In this document: one piece after another, positions 9,442 to 19,676 of the stretch
How the letters are laid out: every line of letters begins with the position of its first letter
Numbering within the stretch: position 1 is the first letter of the stretch
NCBI RefSeq assembly: GCF_007829335.1
Contig: NZ_VIWO01000012.1
Location: 112,412-176,411, forward strand
DNA: 64,000 bases
Source: Chitinophaga polysaccharea
GTDB lineage: Bacteria > Bacteroidota > Bacteroidia > Chitinophagales > Chitinophagaceae
Direction: 5' to 3'
The notes under the pieces: generated by a model
Database searches by the model: none
What the model was told of the DNA's origin: nothing
Seen by the model: only the letters and a program-made list of their open reading frames with translations
Program-made: the position numbers and the translations under genes

Positions 9442-9481
9442 GGATTTATAAATCCGGACAACCGGTTTTAAAAATCCGGAC
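9442..9481. promoter_or_regulatory. Tandem AraC-type operator upstream of the beta-barrel gene
   Basis: The 10-mer AAATCCGGAC occurs at 9450-9459 and again at 9472-9481, exactly 22 bp apart, so both face the same side of the helix. The first copy overlaps a perfect 14-bp palindrome, GGATTTATAAATCC (9442-9455). Directly repeated sites about two helical turns apart are typical for AraC-family dimers. The assignment to the neighbouring regulator is inferred. Confidence 0.5.
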
Positions 9482-9527
9482 CTTGCTCCTACCCGGCTAT
9501 TTTAGGTTTGCAGGAAAGCCTTTACGC

Positions 9528-11921
9528 ATGCCGGATACCATAAAAAAATCCCTGATGATTACCTGCGGGATTCTGTTAAGTTTGTCAGCCCAATCCCAAA
9601 CATTGGTGACGGGAAAGATAATGACTACACATGATCAACCTATCGGTTATGTTAGCCTAAGTCTACTCACTCATCCCGATTCCACTATTGTTACCCAACA
9701 GCTAACAGATTCGACGGGCACTTTTACTTTCAACCATATCCGCAACGGCCGGTACTGGTTACGATGCCTGGCCATGGGCCATGAAATAATATACCGGGAA
9801 ATTTCAGTTGCCAACAATACCCCGGTGCATACCGGCAATATTACCATGATGCCGGTCAGTAGCCTGCTGGGCGAAATTGTGGTAAGCGGCAGCCAATCAC
9901 CCATGCAACGGGTGAACGGCAAACTGGTACTTAACATATCCGGCAACCGGCTTTTTAAAGCAGACGCCAATGTATTATCCATCTTAAAGAAAGTACCCGG
10001 CCTGGAAGTTGATGGAGAAGGGGTCATCCAATTATCAAGTCGGGTAACCCCAGCCATTTTCATCAATGGAAAACCCACTACTATGAACGCTGCTGAGCTG
10101 CAACACTACCTATCCAGCCTCTCCCCCGACATGATATCCTCCATTGAAGTAGATGCCACTCCTTCCGCCAGGTATGATGCTGAACATAAAGCCATCATCA
10201 ACATTCAACTCAAACAAGATATCAACAGGGGCTGGAACGGTAGTATCAGCAGCAGTGTACAACAAAATGCCTATACACAGGCCAATAACAACCTGCTATT
10301 GCAATACAACACATCCAGGATAACCTTTACAGCGAGGTTAGGCTATATCAATGGAAATACGCACCGGCGATACCAGGCTTTGCAACACCTGGCCAGTACA
10401 GATGTGCTGACAACCCATACCCATACCGTTACCAGGTATAACGATGTCAGTTACCAGCTGGGCGCCGCCTACCATTTCCGAAAAAATCAGCAACTGGAAA
10501 TAACCGGGCGGGCGTACCAGGCTAACCAGGGACTCAACTCCGTTAATACGCTGCTTAGTACCGATGCCGCCGGGAAAAAGGTGGTATTTAGCAACTATAC
10601 CAGTAACAACGCCGCTCCCAAACGTACCAACTACGCGGCAGACATTTACTATACCGGGCAGGCAGGCAATAATAGCTGGCAAGTATTGACTACCCTGGCC
10701 CAGCTAAAAAACTACAATGCAGAAGAGATACAAACCTATGATGCGCTTAGCTCGCAGTTAGAGCACTATTGGAAAACAAACCTGTACAACGATATTCTTA
10801 TCCGTAGCATTCAGGCAGATTTTACGCACCGGGCAGGTAGTGCAAAGCTCAATGCAGGCGGCAAATTTGCCTATACCACTACGCAGAATAACATTCGCTA
10901 TGATACCATGAACACGATCAATCAATTTGAATGGGACAGCAGCAGAAGTAATAACTTCCTGTATCGCGAATACATCAGCGCCGGCTACCTATCGTATGAG
11001 GGAAAGTTCCGTAAATTCAGTTATTCATTCGGCCTGCGGGCGGAGTACACCCACAGCGTTGCCAACAGTATGACCTCCTCGCAAATTACCACCCGGAACT
11101 ACCTCACCTGGCTACCCAGTGCTTCCATCACCTTTACGGTTGATGAACAGCAACAATACCAACTCTCTTTTATCAGCAAAATGACGCGACCCAACTTTGC
11201 TCAATTAAATCCCTTCCGGTTTTATAACAGTCCGCTGAACTACTGGATTGGCAATCCATACCTGCTGGCATCTACCACGCGCACGTTTAACCTCTCCTAT
11301 AGCAACGGGGCATTTAATATTTCCGCGAATATCGGAAGGGAATTATTACCCATGGCCCGTTACCCGGAATACAATCCTGTTACCAATGTGCTGGAATACC
11401 TGGGTACGAACTTACCTTACAGCGATTTCGCCGATATCGAAGCCGGCTTTCCCATCAAGGTTAATCAATGGTGGCGTATGAACTACAACCTGGGCGGACA
11501 TTATCGAAAAGAACTTAACCCATATCACCAGGTAACTTATGCGATTCCTATACTGGATTATACGATCAACAGCAGCCAGGTATTCTCCCTCCCTTATCGC
11601 TTCACCCTGGATATTTACTACTATTACAAATCTGTTAGTGGAAATAGCTTATACATTTCCAGGCCTATGTCAAATTTTGATATAGGTTTACAGCGCACCT
11701 GGTTGAAAGGAAAGTTGAACACCAAATTCAGCGTCTACGACCTTTTCGATACCTATCGGGTGCGATTTATCTTCCGTGAAAAAAGCATTATCGACAATCA
11801 ACTCTCTCATTGGTTTGGTACAAGACGGGCGGTGTTTACCCTCAGTTATCAACTTGGTAAAGCAACAGGTAAATCGCCTAAAAACACTAAAAATGAAGAA
11901 GAAGGGCGCGCCAACATGTGA
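9528..11921 (+). CDS. Outer-membrane beta-barrel receptor-like protein (OMP_b-brl family)
   Basis: The frame opens at 9483, but the ATG at 9528 gives a signal peptide (MPDTIKKSLMITCGILLSL, cleavage after SAQS), so the protein has 797 residues. After the signal come a carboxypeptidase-D regulatory-like beta-sandwich (residues about 25-105), a plug-like segment with FINGKPTTMNAAEL and the stretch around SSIEVDATPSARYDAEHKA, and a long beta-barrel with many aromatic-ended strands. The layout is that of the TonB-receptor-like family that pairs with 7TM-AraC regulators in Bacteroidota. No SusD partner follows, so it is probably a stand-alone receptor or exporter. The cargo is unknown. Confidence 0.85.
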   Translation: MPDTIKKSLMITCGILLSLSAQSQTLVTGKIMTTHDQPIGYVSLSLLTHPDSTIVTQQLTDSTGTFTFNHIRNGRYWLRCLAMGHEIIYREISVANNTPVHTGNITMMPVSSLLGEIVVSGSQSPMQRVNGKLVLNISGNRLFKADANVLSILKKVPGLEVDGEGVIQLSSRVTPAIFINGKPTTMNAAELQHYLSSLSPDMISSIEVDATPSARYDAEHKAIINIQLKQDINRGWNGSISSSVQQNAYTQANNNLLLQYNTSRITFTARLGYINGNTHRRYQALQHLASTDVLTTHTHTVTRYNDVSYQLGAAYHFRKNQQLEITGRAYQANQGLNSVNTLLSTDAAGKKVVFSNYTSNNAAPKRTNYAADIYYTGQAGNNSWQVLTTLAQLKNYNAEEIQTYDALSSQLEHYWKTNLYNDILIRSIQADFTHRAGSAKLNAGGKFAYTTTQNNIRYDTMNTINQFEWDSSRSNNFLYREYISAGYLSYEGKFRKFSYSFGLRAEYTHSVANSMTSSQITTRNYLTWLPSASITFTVDEQQQYQLSFISKMTRPNFAQLNPFRFYNSPLNYWIGNPYLLASTTRTFNLSYSNGAFNISANIGRELLPMARYPEYNPVTNVLEYLGTNLPYSDFADIEAGFPIKVNQWWRMNYNLGGHYRKELNPYHQVTYAIPILDYTINSSQVFSLPYRFTLDIYYYYKSVSGNSLYISRPMSNFDIGLQRTWLKGKLNTKFSVYDLFDTYRVRFIFREKSIIDNQLSHWFGTRRAVFTLSYQLGKATGKSPKNTKNEEEGRANM

Positions 11922-12774
11922 TGCATGGCTCATCTCAAAAAAACGCAGCACACATTTTTTTCTAAAGGCTAGAAAAGTTTAACTTTTTTATTATTTTTGT
12001 TGCAGCGCACTAATATCTGTGCAACGTTGAAAAAAGAAAACCGAGCGAGCGATCAATATTTATTTTATCTGCATACTTTTTTTGCTATAATGAGAAACAA
12101 CGTTGCAACGAACTAAAACCAAAATGTAGAATTAAAAAACGATAGATTTTACTTAACAACAAACATCTGAACTGATAGCCCAAACCTATACCTGATAGGC
12201 CTGTGCATCATTTATGTATCAAACAAAAATAGAGACTGTTAACTATAAAGCCCTTCGCTTTATACTGGTATATTTTTGTGTTTTAAGATGGAAATTTAAA
12301 GATCAAAATCTGAATTAAAGGCGGTAAAAGCAACAACTTTTTCGCCGGGTATTTTGCTATGTATGAACACTTAAAATCTGTATTCAAACTGGTGGCCATA
12401 TAGGTATGCAGCCTATGGCAGGAAGTTTTTTATGTACTGAAATTTTCAATCCGGCATCCGGCATAGCTGCTGTAAGCGCGTAAATCCTTACAGACAGGGA
12501 ATTGTATGCCTCCTGGTCAAATACGGAAGTTTGTACTCAACGCCATAAAGAACCACTTCTTTTATGGTGATGGAATTTCTATGACCATTAAAGTATGGAT
12601 TCCTTACCAAAACTATACACGAAAAAACACTGCATATAGTTAAGGGGCTTGCCATGCCCGGTAAATAAGATCACTATCAACATGACATGCAGAGGGCTAC
12701 GGTCCTCACGGCTAACTATTGCCTGCATATGGCGACAATTATCTTTTTATCTCTAAAATCTAAATCTGAACTTC
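11922..12774. promoter_or_regulatory. Long leader region of the first SusC gene with two CAACGTTG palindromes
   Basis: This 850-bp AT-rich stretch has no credible gene. Two perfect 8-bp palindromes CAACGTTG lie at 12022-12029 and 12098-12105, each extended to GCAACGTTG or CAACGTTGC. A palindrome centred on CG is the usual look of LacI-family operators, so these may be control sites for the SusC/SusD pair. TATTTTTG at 11992-11999 fits the Bacteroidota -7 box TAnnTTTG, but no good -33 partner is visible. If transcription starts near there, the leader RNA would exceed 700 nt. Confidence 0.4.
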
Positions 12775-15700
12775 ATGGGAAAAAGATCACTTATTTTTTT
12801 CTTTCTGAGCCTCCTGCCAACACTGCTTGTTGCGCAGGAAAAAAAAATCAGCGGCAAAGTAACCAACACCGTTGATGGAAGCGGCATACCGGGTATTTCT
12901 GTCATCATCCAGGGCACTTCTTCCGGTACACAAACAGATGCGCAGGGTAATTATACAATCCAGGTACCGCCGGGAAAAGTATTAATATTCCGCGCTGTCG
13001 GATTCAACTCCAAAACCGCAACAGTAGGCAATGGCAGTGTCATCAACGTATCGTTGAACACACGGCCCGATGATCTGAGCGAAGTAATTGTAGTTGCCTA
13101 CGGCCTGTCTAAGAAAGAAGCCCTCACCGGATCGGTAGCGGCTATCAAAACAAAAGATATCGAGAAACGTCCCGTATCAAACGCCATCAGCGTACTGGAA
13201 GGAGCTGCCGGTATCCAGGTAAACAATACCACGGGTACTCCGGGTGCCACGCCAAGCGTACGTATCCGCGGCTTTACCTCTGTGAATGGTGATAACTCGC
13301 CGCTGTATGTTATCGACGGCGTACCCTTTGCGGGCAATGTTACCGATATCAATCCCGCAGATATTGAATCTGTATCTGTGCTGAAAGATGCCGCCGCCGG
13401 CGCATTGTATGGTAACAAAGCATCCAACGGGGTGATCATCATGACCACCAAAAGAGCCGCCAAAGGTAACAGCAGTGTGAACTTCATCATGAACCAGGGC
13501 GTATATACCCGTGGTATCAAAGAATATGAAGTACTGAACGCCAATGAATTTATGGAAACAATGTGGAAAGGATACCGTAACAACCTGTTATCTACCAATC
13601 CCACTACATATCCTACCAAAGAAGCTGCCGGCGCCAAAGCTACCAGCAGCCTCATTTCCGACTACCTGTACCTCAACATCTACGACAAACCAGCTAACCA
13701 GCTATTTGACGCCAACGGTAAAATGGTAGCCGACGCCAAAATCTTACCCGGATATGCCGGCGACCTTAACTGGTTCCGCGACATTGAGAAAACCGGCTAT
13801 CGCCAGGACTATGCCCTGAATGGTAGCGCCAATAATAAAAAGAATAGTCTTTATTATTCCGTTGGTTACCTGGATGAAAACGGGTATATCACCAACACCA
13901 GCTATAAAAGATTTACCGGAAGAATTAACGCCGACATACAGGCGAGAGACTGGTTCAAATACGGATTTAACCTTTCCGGTACCCACCAGATCACCAGCAA
14001 CGTTTCCGCAACTTCTTCCAGCGCGGCTTCTTTCGTGAATCCATTTATGTATGCCAGGAGCATTGCCCCTATCTACCCGGTACATCTGCATGATGCCACC
14101 ACCGGCGATTTCAAACTGGATCGTAACGGCCAACTGCAATACGATGATGGCAGCACTTCCCGCAACCAGTATATAGGCAGACACACCATCTGGGAAAATG
14201 AATTAAACCGCGACATGATATACCGGAATACGGTAAACGGACAGGTATTCCTCGACTTCAAATTCCTGAAAGACTTTACGTTCAGCGTAAAAGGCGACCT
14301 GAATGTGCGCAACAGCGACGAACATGTATATAACAATGCTGTTATCGGTGACGGCGCCGGCAACGAAGGCCGTGCCTCCCGTACCAACTATCGCTATAAA
14401 AACTATACCGGCCAGGAAATCCTTAACTGGAACAAGTCCTATGGCATTCATAGCATAGAAGCACTGGCAGGACACGAAAATTACTACGACAATTACAATT
14501 ACCTCTACGGTTATAAAACAACGGAAGCATTTGCCAATGCCACAGAGCTGGTGAACTTCACCAAGATCACCAATTTAACTGACTACCAGGTAGACTACCG
14601 GTCAGAAGGCTATTTTGCCCGTGCACGTTATAGCTATGACGAAAAATATTTCCTGGATGGTTCCTTCAGAAGAGATGGTTCTTCCAAATTCTACAAAGAC
14701 AACCGCTGGGGTAATTTCTGGTCGCTGGGCGGCAGCTGGCTGATATCCAGGGAAGCATTCTTCGCGCCCCTCTCCAGGTACGCGGACTATGCCAAGCTTC
14801 GCGCCTCTTACGGTCAGATCGGAAACGACCTGAGTGCCAGCACCTACGCCTACATGACACTCTATACGCTCGATCAGAACAGCAATCGCATTGCGTTATA
14901 TAAAACACAAAACGAAGCCAGGGATCTGAGATGGGAAACCTCCTCCTCTATCTCCGCAGCGTTGGAAACCCGCTTATTCAACCGTGCTAATTTAACTGTT
15001 GAATACTTCGACAAACGTTCCCAGAACCTCTTATTTGACTTCAACCTCCCGTTATCTGCCGGCGCTACCTCCAACAGCAATGCAGAAGCTATCATCAGCA
15101 AAAACCTGGGCACTGTTTCCAATAAGGGCGTTGAACTATCGCTGGATGTAGACGTACTGAGGAAGAGAGACTTTAAATGGAACGTAGGTGTAAATGCCAC
15201 CTGGCTGACCAACAAAATCGTTACCCTGCCGGAACAAAACAGGGAAAAAGGTATCGTAAGCGGCAACTACAAATACATGGAAGGTCACAGCATTTATGAT
15301 TTCTGGACTTACCAGTATGCCGGGGTAGACCAAATGACCGGTAGCGCCCTGTATCTGGCCGATGATGCGAACTTCGATCCTAAAGATACCAATGGCGCCC
15401 ATTATAAATACCTGGTAAATATCAACGGCACCAACTATACTACCTATACCACCTACGCTAAGCGCGACTGGTCAGGTAGCGCGATTCCGAAAGTATTTGG
15501 CAGCTTCTCCACAGGTATTACCTACAAAGATTTTACCCTGTCTGGTATCTTCACTTATTCACTGGGCGGCAAAGTATACGACGACTCTTACCTGAGCCTG
15601 ATGACGATGTCGGGCAGCGTAGGTCAGATGCACAAAGATGTACTGAAATCATGGGATGGAGCGCCGGAAGGCATGACCGCCACCTCCGCAGACCGGATCA

Positions 15701-16002
15701 ATCCCAAAGGAGTGCCGGTAATGGATTTCTCCAAGAGTACCTTCAGCAACAGCATGTCTACCCGGTTCCTGCAAGATGGCTCTTACCTGGTTATCAAAAA
15801 CATTGCATTAGCTTACCAGATGCCAGGATCATTACTGCGGAAAGTAGATATCAAGTCTGCCCGTTTAACAGCCAGCATTGAGAACCTGGCCACCTTCACG
15901 AAATTGCAGGGTATGAACCCCCAGCAATCTTTCAATGGCAGAAGTCTCAATGCTTTTGTAACACCACGTGTGTTATCCTTTGGTATCAACATTGGCTTAT
16001 AA
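12775..16002 (+). CDS. SusC/RagA-family TonB-dependent outer-membrane transporter
   Basis: This 1075-residue protein has a signal peptide (1-20, cleavage before QEKK). A carboxypeptidase-regulatory-like domain (about 24-95, ISGKVTNTVDGSGIPG) follows, then a TonB box (SEVIVVAYG) and a plug with VRIRGFTSVNGDNSPLYVID and the canonical SVLKDAAAGALYGNKASNGV. A 22-strand barrel occupies the rest. With the SusD-like lipoprotein encoded 14 bp downstream it would form a pedal-bin complex that imports glycans or peptides. No glycoside hydrolase is encoded next to it, so the substrate cannot be inferred. Energy would come from an ExbBD-TonB system such as the one at 55.3-58.5 kb. Confidence 0.95.
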   Translation: MGKRSLIFFFLSLLPTLLVAQEKKISGKVTNTVDGSGIPGISVIIQGTSSGTQTDAQGNYTIQVPPGKVLIFRAVGFNSKTATVGNGSVINVSLNTRPDDLSEVIVVAYGLSKKEALTGSVAAIKTKDIEKRPVSNAISVLEGAAGIQVNNTTGTPGATPSVRIRGFTSVNGDNSPLYVIDGVPFAGNVTDINPADIESVSVLKDAAAGALYGNKASNGVIIMTTKRAAKGNSSVNFIMNQGVYTRGIKEYEVLNANEFMETMWKGYRNNLLSTNPTTYPTKEAAGAKATSSLISDYLYLNIYDKPANQLFDANGKMVADAKILPGYAGDLNWFRDIEKTGYRQDYALNGSANNKKNSLYYSVGYLDENGYITNTSYKRFTGRINADIQARDWFKYGFNLSGTHQITSNVSATSSSAASFVNPFMYARSIAPIYPVHLHDATTGDFKLDRNGQLQYDDGSTSRNQYIGRHTIWENELNRDMIYRNTVNGQVFLDFKFLKDFTFSVKGDLNVRNSDEHVYNNAVIGDGAGNEGRASRTNYRYKNYTGQEILNWNKSYGIHSIEALAGHENYYDNYNYLYGYKTTEAFANATELVNFTKITNLTDYQVDYRSEGYFARARYSYDEKYFLDGSFRRDGSSKFYKDNRWGNFWSLGGSWLISREAFFAPLSRYADYAKLRASYGQIGNDLSASTYAYMTLYTLDQNSNRIALYKTQNEARDLRWETSSSISAALETRLFNRANLTVEYFDKRSQNLLFDFNLPLSAGATSNSNAEAIISKNLGTVSNKGVELSLDVDVLRKRDFKWNVGVNATWLTNKIVTLPEQNREKGIVSGNYKYMEGHSIYDFWTYQYAGVDQMTGSALYLADDANFDPKDTNGAHYKYLVNINGTNYTTYTTYAKRDWSGSAIPKVFGSFSTGITYKDFTLSGIFTYSLGGKVYDDSYLSLMTMSGSVGQMHKDVLKSWDGAPEGMTATSADRINPKGVPVMDFSKSTFSNSMSTRFLQDGSYLVIKNIALAYQMPGSLLRKVDIKSARLTASIENLATFTKLQGMNPQQSFNGRSLNAFVTPRVLSFGINIGL

Positions 16003-16016
16003 TTAAATTGAAAAGA

Positions 16017-17543
16017 ATGAATAAAATATATCAGGCAGGTTTGTTGGCATTGGCATTATGCGCCGGCTCCTGCAAAAAAGATTATCTCAACACGACGCCC
16101 ACCAGTTCTACCAATCCGGCCGTTACCTTTGAATCTACCACCAATGCAAAACTGGCGGTAAATGGATTGGCTAAGATGATGACCACACAGTACCTGTCTT
16201 CCCAGGGATTTAACGGGGAAGGCACCATTAAAATGTATTATGGTAACTATCCGGGCAATCACTTCTTTGTAAACCTTTCAGGATGGGCCACCCTCATCAA
16301 TGGTACACTAAATGAAAATGTGAGCAGTATTTATGACTATTATCCCTGGTATTATTACTACAAGATCATAGCCAATGCCAACGCTATCATTACCTTCATT
16401 GACGCCGCGTCCGGAACAGATGCAGATAAAAGCTTCATTAAGGCACAGGCCTTAACATACCGAGCCTACAGCTATATGATGCTGGCACAGTTATACGGCA
16501 ACCGGTGGGCAGACTCCGACAATGGCAGCGCTCCGGGACTGGTGCTCAGAGCCGATATGTCTGATGGTGATCTTAAAAGATCCACTTTATCAGAAAGCTA
16601 TGCTTTTATTTACAAAGACCTGGACAACGCCATCGCGCTGTATACTTCTTCCGGCAAATCCCGGGCACAGAACTTTGAAGTAAACGTCAATGTGGCTTAT
16701 GCCATATATGCCCGGGCAGCCCTCAACCGCCAGGACTATGCAACCGCTGAAAGCTATGCCGTTAAAGCCAGAACAGGGTATCCGCTGATGTCGGTGGCAG
16801 ATTATAAAGCAGGATTCTCCAATCCCAACAAGGAATGGATCTGGAGCAGTTACGGTGCCTCCGATGAAACGCTGTACTTTTACTCCTACCAGGCCTACAT
16901 TGCTTACAACGCCAGCGCGTCGGCTGTAAGATCTACGCCTAAATGCATCAGCCGGGAATTGTACAATAAAATTCCGGATACCGATATTCGCAAAGACTTG
17001 TTCCTGGATCCAAAAACAGATCCTTACACTACCGCTACGGGCGCGGCTGGCGCAGCATTGAAGGCCAGGGCCTTTAAGCTGTACCCTGACATCTATCCCA
17101 CATCAAACGTGTTCGCCTATATGCAGTTTAAGATCAAAGCCAATGATCAGCCAGGCGTGGGCAATTTAAACCACTTCCGTTCCTCCGAAATGTACCTGAT
17201 CGAAGCAGAGGCTAAATACTTCCAAAACAAACCTGCCGCTGAAATTCAGCAGGTGCTTACCAATCTGACCCAGGGCTCTGGCCGGGATGCCAACTACACC
17301 TGTACAAAAACCGGCACCGATCTGCTGGCCGAAATTAAAACCTACCGCGCTATAGAATTGTGGGGAGAAGGATTCGACTGGTTTGACATGAAGCGTTGGG
17401 GCGATACTATTGTACGGCACAACTACGCTGCCGGCGGTAACTTCCTCACTGCGCTGGCAGTTACCATCACGCCGCAAAGTAATAATAAATGGACCTGGAA
17501 GGTGCCATTAAAAGAAACTGATTACAATGGTGCGTTAGAATAG
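16017..17543 (+). CDS. SusD/RagB-family nutrient-binding lipoprotein
   Basis: The ATG at 16017 (MNKIYQAGLLALALCAGSC) is preferred over an in-frame TTG at 16008. The lipobox AGSC is followed by KKDYLNTTP, the standard SusD start. The 508-residue body shows the TPR-like SusD fold with RAYSYMMLAQLYGNRW and a C-terminal segment ending YRAIELWGEGFDWFDMKRWG. It is the surface lid of the SusC transporter encoded upstream (14-bp gap, one operon), and a terminator follows at 17573. Confidence 0.95.
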   Translation: MNKIYQAGLLALALCAGSCKKDYLNTTPTSSTNPAVTFESTTNAKLAVNGLAKMMTTQYLSSQGFNGEGTIKMYYGNYPGNHFFVNLSGWATLINGTLNENVSSIYDYYPWYYYYKIIANANAIITFIDAASGTDADKSFIKAQALTYRAYSYMMLAQLYGNRWADSDNGSAPGLVLRADMSDGDLKRSTLSESYAFIYKDLDNAIALYTSSGKSRAQNFEVNVNVAYAIYARAALNRQDYATAESYAVKARTGYPLMSVADYKAGFSNPNKEWIWSSYGASDETLYFYSYQAYIAYNASASAVRSTPKCISRELYNKIPDTDIRKDLFLDPKTDPYTTATGAAGAALKARAFKLYPDIYPTSNVFAYMQFKIKANDQPGVGNLNHFRSSEMYLIEAEAKYFQNKPAAEIQQVLTNLTQGSGRDANYTCTKTGTDLLAEIKTYRAIELWGEGFDWFDMKRWGDTIVRHNYAAGGNFLTALAVTITPQSNNKWTWKVPLKETDYNGALE

Positions 17544-17572
17544 GGTTAATTGTTTATTTGTATTTGGAACTG

Positions 17573-17606
17573 GCAGCCAGGCTTAAAGTCTGGCTGCTTT
17601 TTTTTA
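17573..17606 (+). terminator. Rho-independent terminator of the first SusC/SusD operon
   Basis: Perfect 8-bp stem GCAGCCAG (17573-17580) with CTGGCTGC (17590-17597), a 9-nt loop and a following T run. Confidence 0.9.
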
Positions 17607-17728
17607 GATAGGCATTATCCAGGAAATGTATGCCCCCAACACTCCTGATCCGCATAATGATTGATTTGATTCGCATAACTTTCAAAAAATCTGCCGGCTT
17701 AATTTTGTGCGATCAAGTATTCTTTTAT

Positions 17729-18673
17729 ATGACCAGCATCCAACAACCCATTCACTCCCATTTTAATGCCAACAGCACAGCCGCTGAAATAGCCGCCGGG
17801 CATGATCTCAAAGGAAAAACCATTTTGGTGACCGGGGGCAATTCCGGGATCGGATATGAGACTGTAAAAGCTCTTGCCAGCGCCGGCGCCAGAGTAGTCG
17901 CGACGGGGAGGGATGCCCACAAGGCCAATGACCGGCTTTCGGCGCTTCCAAATGTATCTTTTATGCCGTTAGACCTGGCTGATCCGCTGTCGGTTGATAC
18001 GTTTGCGGAACAGTTTCTCGCCGCCTACCCTGATCTGCACTTACTTATCAATAATGCGGGGATCTTTCGTCCACCGCAGCTGCAGAAAGATCAGCGCGGC
18101 TATGAGTTGCAGTTTGGCGTTAACCATCTCGGACATTTTCAGCTCACCGGACGACTATGGCCGGCTCTAAGAAATGCCGGCGGCGCCAGGGTGGTTGTGC
18201 TCTCTTCTGTTGGGCACCGGCGCAGTGAGCTCGAACTCGATGACCTTCAATCTAAGCATCATCCCTATGACAGCGCCAAAGCATATGGGTTGTCGAAAAC
18301 CGCCAATGTACTCTTTACTGTGGAATTGGACAGGATAGGTTCACCGCACGGCATCAGGGCATTTGCAGTGCATCCGGGCGCAGTACACACGGATATCTTC
18401 CGCTATATGACGGATGACGAGCGGCAGATCTGGGACCTGCAAATAGCCCACTTCAAAAGCCAGGAACAAGGGGCTGCTACCACGGTTTGGTGCGCGCTAA
18501 GCGATCAGCTGAATGATATAGGCGGCGTTTACTGTGAAGACTGCAACATTGCCCCCATTGTTCCCAACGATGCACCACCCGGACGCGGCGTTCGCGGTTT
18601 TGCGCTTGATCCCCGCACAGCGGGGGAATTATGGCAGTTCAGTGAAGCGGCTACCGGCATATCATGGCCCTGA
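17729..18673 (+). CDS. Short-chain dehydrogenase/reductase
   Basis: The ATG at 17729 (MTSIQQPIHS) gives 314 residues; the frame upstream to 17630 is not protein-like. Classical SDR features are TGGNSGIG (cofactor loop), NNAG (core strand), the catalytic Ser in VLSSVGH and YGLSK (YxxxK). It resembles the retinol-dehydrogenase/WW-oxidoreductase-like SDR group, but the substrate is unknown. A -7-like TAATTTTG lies at 17700-17707. The AraC regulator gene begins 29 bp after the stop on the same strand and may control this gene. Confidence 0.9.
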   Translation: MTSIQQPIHSHFNANSTAAEIAAGHDLKGKTILVTGGNSGIGYETVKALASAGARVVATGRDAHKANDRLSALPNVSFMPLDLADPLSVDTFAEQFLAAYPDLHLLINNAGIFRPPQLQKDQRGYELQFGVNHLGHFQLTGRLWPALRNAGGARVVVLSSVGHRRSELELDDLQSKHHPYDSAKAYGLSKTANVLFTVELDRIGSPHGIRAFAVHPGAVHTDIFRYMTDDERQIWDLQIAHFKSQEQGAATTVWCALSDQLNDIGGVYCEDCNIAPIVPNDAPPGRGVRGFALDPRTAGELWQFSEAATGISWP

Positions 18674-18702
18674 CGCCTTTTTTATTTTCATACCTTAGCA
18701 CA

Positions 18703-19599
18703 ATGAACTCCCACGAGCATATAACGCAGTTTTTCACAAGGCATGGCGTTCCCCACAGCCCCACTGAAATATTCCAGGTGCAGCTGGTGGAGGGCGATCA
18801 CCCACCCCGCCGTTCTTCATTGATGCGGAGGGATTATTATAAAATAGCGCTCCTGCTGGAAGGCGAAGCTATTATTACCTATGCCGACAGGAGTATCCAG
18901 GTAAAAAGTGGTACGCTGATATTTAGCAACCCGTTGATACCATATGCCTGGCAACGTATTACTGAAAAACAGCGCTATTATTACTGCCTGTTTACCGAAG
19001 CATTCCTCCATAACCGGTTAAAACGGGAGATTCCCGCGGCCGCATCCTTCTTTAAGGTGCAGGGCGATCATATCTTGTTTCCCGACACTACCGCCCAGGA
19101 AAGAATCATCCGCATCTTTGACCTGATGCTGCAAGAAGCAACAGGCGACTACGCCCATAAACATGATGTATGGCGCAGTCACCTGCAACTGCTGATACAC
19201 GAAGCGCATAAGATCATGCCTCCTGATTCGGAATATACGAGGACTACTTCAGCAGCACGGATCACGGAGTTATTCCTGGAACTGCTGGCACGTCAATTTC
19301 CATTAATTGACGCCCGTCAACAGGTAGGGCTTAAAACGGCCGGTGAATTTGCTGCACAGCTCTCCCTGCATGTCAACTACCTAAACAAGTCTGTAAAGGC
19401 AGTTACCGGTCACACCACCACTGAACTGATTGCACAACATATGGCCAAAGAAGCCCGGGCGATGCTGCAAAACACCCGCTGGGATGTGGCACAGATTGGG
19501 TATTGCCTGGGATTTGATCATGCCTCCAACTTTAATGCTTTTTTCCGTAGAATGACGGGGGAAACGCCTCATCATTTCCGGGAGAAATCTACCCGATAG
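18703..19599 (+). CDS. AraC-family transcriptional regulator
   Basis: The ATG at 18703 (MNSHEHITQFF) is chosen because the upstream in-frame ATG at 18664 lies inside the SDR gene. This 298-residue soluble protein has an N-terminal cupin-like sensor half (SIQVKSGTLIFSNPLIPYAW, typical of the AraC-binding domain) and a C-terminal double HTH ending AQIGYCLGFDHASNFNAFFRR. The neighbouring SDR gene is the most likely target. The ligand is unknown. Confidence 0.9.
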   Translation: MNSHEHITQFFTRHGVPHSPTEIFQVQLVEGDHPPRRSSLMRRDYYKIALLLEGEAIITYADRSIQVKSGTLIFSNPLIPYAWQRITEKQRYYYCLFTEAFLHNRLKREIPAAASFFKVQGDHILFPDTTAQERIIRIFDLMLQEATGDYAHKHDVWRSHLQLLIHEAHKIMPPDSEYTRTTSAARITELFLELLARQFPLIDARQQVGLKTAGEFAAQLSLHVNYLNKSVKAVTGHTTTELIAQHMAKEARAMLQNTRWDVAQIGYCLGFDHASNFNAFFRRMTGETPHHFREKSTR

Positions 19600-19631
19600 C
19601 CTCTCTAAAAAAATAGTTGTCAATTTTCCGG

Positions 19632-19663
19632 TTGTCCGGCCCTGCCGTGGTGCTTTATTTTTG
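19632..19663 (+). promoter_or_regulatory. Predicted Bacteroidota-type promoter of ada
   Basis: TTG at 19632-19634 (-33 element) and TATTTTTG at 19656-19663 (-7 element, consensus TAnnTTTG) are 24 bp apart, start to start. The ATG of ada lies at 19677, giving a very short leader. Confidence 0.55.
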
Positions 19664-19676
19664 TAAAAAAAAGATT

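Noticed and set aside
18691..18698. TACCTTAG as the promoter of the AraC gene at 18703
   Set aside because: The transcript would begin at or after the start codon, and no -33 element is at a suitable distance.
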